Assembly (NCBI RefSeq): GCF_910596095.1
Contig: NC_056546.1
Span: 12,239,925 to 12,303,924 of the forward strand
Origin: Thunnus maccoyii
Taxonomy: Eukaryota > Chordata > Actinopteri > Scombriformes > Scombridae
DNA: 64,000 bases
Direction of reading: 5' to 3'
A model generated the notes under the pieces. The model was not told where the DNA came from and ran no database searches. It was given only the letters and a program-made list of their open reading frames with translations. This document shows, in pieces, positions 61,101 through 64,000 of this stretch; position 1 is the first letter of the stretch, and every line of letters begins with the position of its first letter. Position numbers and translations under genes: made by a program.

Positions 61101-64000
61101 TTTTGAATAACTTTTTCTCTTCCTGATCTTTTCCACTGGTATCATGCTTTGGTGAGAACTTACTTGAATCACTATCTAGACCTCTTCTCTGGTTTCCTGG
61201 ACTGTCTGGTGTTTTTGGAATGTTTGGACCAGCAAACACCTGATACACAGGTAGCTTACTTTCCTGGAGTTTCCTGATAGGAGGATTTGAATTTTGGCCA
61301 ACCTGAGGACTCCTATCTGGCCTTTGAGCCTCTTGTTCAAACTTTAGCCTCACTGCACTGACTTTGGAGGAAGACATTTGAAAAGGTTTAGGGCTTTCAC
61401 CTGTGCTTCCCTGTGATTTACTGTCTCCCTGTTTTCTTGGATCTGAATCACTGTACTGTAGTAATACTCTCCTCTCTGGACTGCTGGGTAAGCTGGCACA
61501 TTTCCTATCACTGGAGTTGAACCTGTCTCTAAGCCTGTCTCTGCTCCACTCTTCCCCACTACCACCATTCCTATAAGCTGACCTCTCTGGACTGCTGTGT
61601 GTGGAACTGGGCCCTGACCGAGATTCCCTGAAGTCTGGTCTGCGAGATTTCTTCTCTGGAGATGAGAGCTCATCATTGAGCTGTTCTGTTTTATCTCGAA
61701 AGAACTGAGATACCTCACTGAGTTTTTCTTCTGCCTCCTTTACAGTCCTGTCCACTCTGTCCTCATACATAAGTTGTTCTCTCTCCTTAATCTGCATGTC
61801 ATCTGACACACGCATCCAAACAGACTGCTTTGGGCTACCAGGCTCAGAAGAATACTGCAAAAGTGTCAGTTTGTCAAAGTTATCATCAACATTGGCCATT
61901 CTTCCTGATTTGTCAAACACATTTCTCGACGACCTAAAAACATACTCTGTCCTTGGCCCAACTGATCTACCCTCACTGTGACTGCTTCTATCGGGTGAGT
62001 GGAAGCGAGACCTATCTCTCAAATATTCCTCTGTGTCAGAATGAGACTGGTCAAATTTCTCAGAGAGTAGCATTTTCTCTGCAAAATTATAAGATTCTCC
62101 CCTAAGCTCTGATGATTCGTCCTCATTGTACTCTACAGATTGCTGGCTAAGTAGCCTCAGTGTTTTGTAAGAGTCATCTGCCAGGAGCTGGGCTGAACTA
62201 GGGCGACTATCTTCCTCCTGTGACATGGGTGTGTTCACTCTGGAGGAATCAAGGTACACTGGAAGTGACTCTTCAGGCTCCTCATCTTCCTGTCTATTCC
62301 CTGGATAGTAATACATTTCCTTTTCTGCATGGTTTTTTGTCTCTCTGATGATGACCTCTGTTGGTTCTGTTTTATTGCCTTTTTCAATGTGAACCTCAAT
62401 TATTCTTTCAACCTTAGGCTTAGAGTTGATGTCCTCGAGGCCTCTTTGTGATGTTTCTTCATTGCCAGACTTGTGTTCAAACAGTCCCGCTAGCTCTCTA
62501 GAAGGGTCCTTGCCTGACTGAAAGGCCTTCATTATGTCATGAACAGACATAGTTTCCTCACACCTCTCTGATGCTGTTTCTTTGCCAGGAGGTTTGTGAT
62601 ACACCATCCTGGTGGTAGTAGTGATGTGAGTCTCTTCCTTTACCCTCATCCCTTTTCCCATTGGATCCTCATCAGGGCTGACTTTTATTGAATAGCATTT
62701 ATTCTGTTCTGGAGTTAATGTAGTTTGATTAAGATGCCCTTTAGAATCAGAATCAATATATCTGACAGGATGTGTATCCTCCATTGCAGGTTGTTTGTTA
62801 TCCTCTGGGGGCTCATAGCTCCTGATGACATGGACAACCTCAGTCCTAGTCTCAGTGATCACTGGGGGAACTGGAATATCCTGAAAAGGGGCCTTGGGGC
62901 CCATTCCTTCTGCACTCTGAGGTGCAGAGGGTGTCCTTTCACTCCTTGTCTCAAAGCCACTGTCTGAGAGGGGGCTTTTATCCTGTTCATGTGAGATATC
63001 ATCCGGGGATTCTAGCACAGTGTCTGCTCCGAAAAGCGCATCTGCTACTTTACTGATCTCTTTGTCTGAAGCTGAAGAGCGCATGTTTGTTGGAGGCATT
63101 TTGAGCTTATGCTCCTGAACTGCTATGGTGGGTTTTAGGACACGTTTCTGCTTCTCCTTGCCCTCTCCTTCTCTCTTGCCCTCATCTGCTTTATGCTTTG
63201 TGTCATGCATTTTGGAGAAAGAGCTGCTACCAACATCATTGGCCAGGTAGTCAACTACTTTAGAAAGATTGAAATCTCTATCTGGTATTGTTTTTGATTT
63301 GGCTTGAGGAACCACAGTCTCATATCTTGGCGGATAGCTCCAGTTGCTTGGTGGTTGTTCAACAGGTACTTTTGAGAAGTGTATGTCATCCAAGGAACCC
63401 CTTGCCAGGGAAACCCTACCATCTTTCACAGCGTCTTTAGTCAGAATTTCGCTCACTTTTACCAAATCTTGTTTTACTTTCTCCACAATCCTATATGGCT
63501 CCTCATCTTCTATCTTAGCCTCTTTGGGAGAATCAGACTGAAATCCTTTATTGGCTGTGGAATTTGGGTCTGTCTGCAAAATGGCTGACATTCGTATCAA
63601 GTCCTCTTTCATTTCAGCTACATCCTTCAGAATCTCTTGGCTGGATGACAGTGGTGAAGTAGTGTTTGACTTCAGAGCAGGAGAGAAAAGAGGGGATTTG
63701 ACAGGGGAAAGAGTTCTAACAAAGGAAGACTGCAACTGAGGATTGATCTCAGCAGGCATCATCTTCCGAGGGGACAGAAGGGCAGCAGCTGACTTGGACA
63801 CCTCAGGCAGCTTTTTAAACTGGGGTTCTGGCAGCACATTAATAACAGAGTACACAGGGACAGTCATTGTGCTGGACGTTACAGCAGTGGTGGCATTAGG
63901 AGGAGACCTTAGAGAGGCGTAAAGGGAATTAGAAGCTGATGATCTAATGGACTGATATGAGGAGGATGCAGAAGAGGACAAGGACTTCAAGGTGCCATAG
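49087..64000 (-). CDS. ank3: Ankyrin-G, C-terminal half (5' part outside window)
   Basis: In-phase exons: 57693-64000 (giant exon, open at the window edge), 56656-56730, 56072-56203, 55733-55876, 51898-53389, 51568-51730, 51160-51240, 50686-50769, 50430-50543 and 49087-49158 (coding part). Ankyrin-G anchors channels and adhesion molecules to spectrin at axon initial segments and nodes. The ankyrin repeats and ZU5/UPA modules must lie to the right. Seen here are the Ser-rich giant exon of the neuronal 270/480-kDa forms, a death domain ([20 protein letters not shown] to LLEGPIFDY), an acidic regulatory tail and a basic C-terminus (QGEG...KKHHS) like human ANK3. Synteny with ccdc6 excludes ank1 and ank2. 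The ank3a/ank3b paralogue cannot be settled here. Confidence 0.93.
49788..50281. mobile_element. MITE-like element in ank3 intron
   Basis: TTAAAGCTGCAGTA (49788-49801) is matched in reverse by TACTGCAGCTTTAA (50268-50281), a perfect 14-bp terminal inverted repeat 0.49 kb apart. AT-rich interior without coding. The TTAA ends could mark a piggyBac-type target site, but this is uncertain. Confidence 0.65.
50430..50543 (-). CDS. ank3: ank3 tail exon (VIRKVIRR)
   Basis: Acceptor ccacgggcag; codes [20 protein letters not shown] and [14 protein letters not shown] donor GAG|gttggc at 50430 keeps phase 0 to the last coding exon. If it is not used the frame runs 16 codons further to TAA at 50382, giving an alternative C-terminus ([14 protein letters not shown]). 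Confidence 0.75.
50686..50769 (-). CDS. ank3: ank3 tail exon (KNIPGES)
   Basis: Acceptor acacttgcag, donor AAAA|gtaatg, in frame, 28 codons. [19 protein letters not shown] and GNLISRK closely match the conserved ankyrin NIPGES-TEE element. Confidence 0.92.
51094..51121. repeat. (AAACC)n microsatellite
   Basis: Five AAACC units in an ank3 intron, 40 bp from the exon at 51160-51240. Confidence 0.85.
51160..51240 (-). CDS. ank3: ank3 tail exon (27 codons)
   Basis: Acceptor gccttctccag, donor AAAG|gtaccc, in frame. It codes [20 protein letters not shown] then RRRLILK, typical of the ankyrin C-terminal regulatory exons. Confidence 0.85.
51568..51730 (-). CDS. ank3: ank3 tail exon ([12 protein letters not shown])
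   Basis: Acceptor ttacccgacag, donor CAG|gtaatg, phase 2 to 0. It codes [20 protein letters not shown], matching the human RDSITSYLKGEAGK position, then a Ser/Gly/Lys-rich piece ending KKVQ. Confidence 0.88.
51898..53389 (-). CDS. ank3: ank3 acidic regulatory-tail exon
   Basis: Acceptor gtcacctacag, donor AAAG|gtgaat, phase 1 to 2; 1492 nt. It starts [17 protein letters not shown], the place of YPSLQVELETP in human ANK3. It then has a Pro-rich part and about 300 residues dominated by Glu/Asp, and ends [16 protein letters not shown] with [10 protein letters not shown], which aligns with the human CLSWQNETSSGN...GLLDR region. It is longer and more acidic than the human segment. In mammals this part is alternatively spliced and tissue-regulated. 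Confidence 0.88.
53964..54848 (-). CDS. ank3: Putative ank3 cassette exon, Ser/Pro/Thr-rich
   Basis: Between death-domain exon 3 and the acidic-tail exon lies a minus-strand stretch open for 885 nt (295 codons). It has a very good acceptor (cttcctttcctatag) and a fair donor (GCCC|gtaata). Its phase is 1 to 1, exactly matching its neighbours, so it can be included or skipped without a frameshift. The product is low-complexity Pro/Ser/Thr (for example [20 protein letters not shown]) with a more ordered start ([20 protein letters not shown]). If the donor is not used the frame stops at 53929. I know of no human ANK3 counterpart; it could be a fish-specific exon or an open frame kept by composition. 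Confidence 0.45.
54849..55732 (-). other. ank3: ank3 intron sequence above the putative cassette
   Basis: Contains a (GAG)n run at 55138-55162 and A-rich sequence near 55434-55450. No exon recognised. Confidence 0.55.
55733..55876 (-). CDS. ank3: ank3 death-domain exon 3
   Basis: Acceptor tcttccacag, donor GATG|gtaaag, phase 1 to 1. It codes [20 protein letters not shown] and [19 protein letters not shown], with near identity to human ankyrin-G. Confidence 0.95.
56072..56203 (-). CDS. ank3: ank3 death-domain exon 2
   Basis: Acceptor cacatcgcag, donor ACAA|gtaaga, phase 1 to 1. It codes [20 protein letters not shown] and [19 protein letters not shown]. Confidence 0.95.
56656..56730 (-). CDS. 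ank3: ank3 death-domain exon 1
   Basis: Acceptor ctatcttcccag, donor ACAG|gtgaga, phase 1 to 1. It codes [20 protein letters not shown] and LSWT, the first death-domain helix. Confidence 0.95.
57693..64000 (-). CDS. ank3: ank3 giant exon (partial)
   Basis: At least 6308 nt of open frame, over 2100 residues, very rich in Ser, Glu, Lys and Pro. Conserved islands include [20 protein letters not shown] with [26 protein letters not shown], and [20 protein letters not shown] near the 3' end. The donor ACTG|gtggga at 57692 gives RRTG joined to PQSPCERTD, exactly the ankyrin-G junction. Unspliced, the frame runs 24 codons further to a stop at 57619. The frame is still open at 64000. SxIP motifs at 60910, 60811 and 58207 fit microtubule end-binding protein docking known for this exon. 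Confidence 0.95.
57813..57850 (-). repeat. ank3: 9-bp coding tandem repeat (Ser-Gln-Pro)
   Basis: Four copies of gggagggct (the last with one change) code a QPS tripeptide array ([14 protein letters not shown]) near the end of the giant exon. Slippage-prone; copy number may vary between individuals. Confidence 0.85.

Overview
This window is animal nuclear DNA, almost certainly from a teleost fish. Genes are split into many short exons with GT-AG introns. The proteins are vertebrate families (FAM13, MCT/SLC16, CCDC6, ankyrin-G). The repeats are typical fish ones: hAT-like MITEs, a tRNA-derived SINE, a DIRS element and long CA/GAAA/TTTG microsatellites. Four genes lie head-to-tail on the minus strand in the order fam13c-like, slc16a9, ccdc6, ank3 (low to high coordinate). 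This matches, from memory, the human 10q21 order FAM13C-SLC16A9-CCDC6-ANK3, and it is the main reason for choosing the symbol fam13c.

Layout: 1-6600 is probably the downstream part of the fam13c locus and is mostly transposon-derived (a DIRS-type element, then two hAT-like elements). Coordinates 6643-12044 hold six coding exons of a RhoGAP-domain FAM13 protein, including its start codon. About 600 bp later, the slc16a9 3' UTR begins; its five coding exons (14131-19107) give a complete 499-residue monocarboxylate-transporter-like protein. A repeat-rich intergenic stretch of about 5 kb follows (20.3-25.3 kb). ccdc6 (nine exons, 26384-44423) is complete at 457 residues. The 3' end of ank3 begins about 0.9 kb beyond the ccdc6 start and runs off the right edge. 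It comprises a 3' UTR exon, the C-terminal regulatory exons, the death-domain exons and over 6.3 kb of the neuron-type giant exon.

The genes do not form an operon or a shared pathway. They are a conserved syntenic block: a Rho GTPase regulator, a plasma-membrane carrier, a coiled-coil regulator and a membrane-cytoskeleton adaptor. Exon joins were checked by reading phase: the slc16a9 and ccdc6 totals close exactly on their stop codons, and the ank3 tail exons join in phase down to a stop.

Most notable points: an intact RhoGAP domain at the FAM13C position; a phase-compatible 885-bp Ser/Pro/Thr-rich open stretch in an ank3 intron that looks like an unrecognised cassette exon; an ank3 stop codon 20 nt before a 3' UTR intron; a deleted DIRS element; and several well-delimited hAT-like elements, one with a perfect 8-bp target duplication and one still carrying a BED zinc-finger coding fragment. 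No CRISPR, rRNA or tRNA gene was seen, and nothing here is a clear new multi-gene system.
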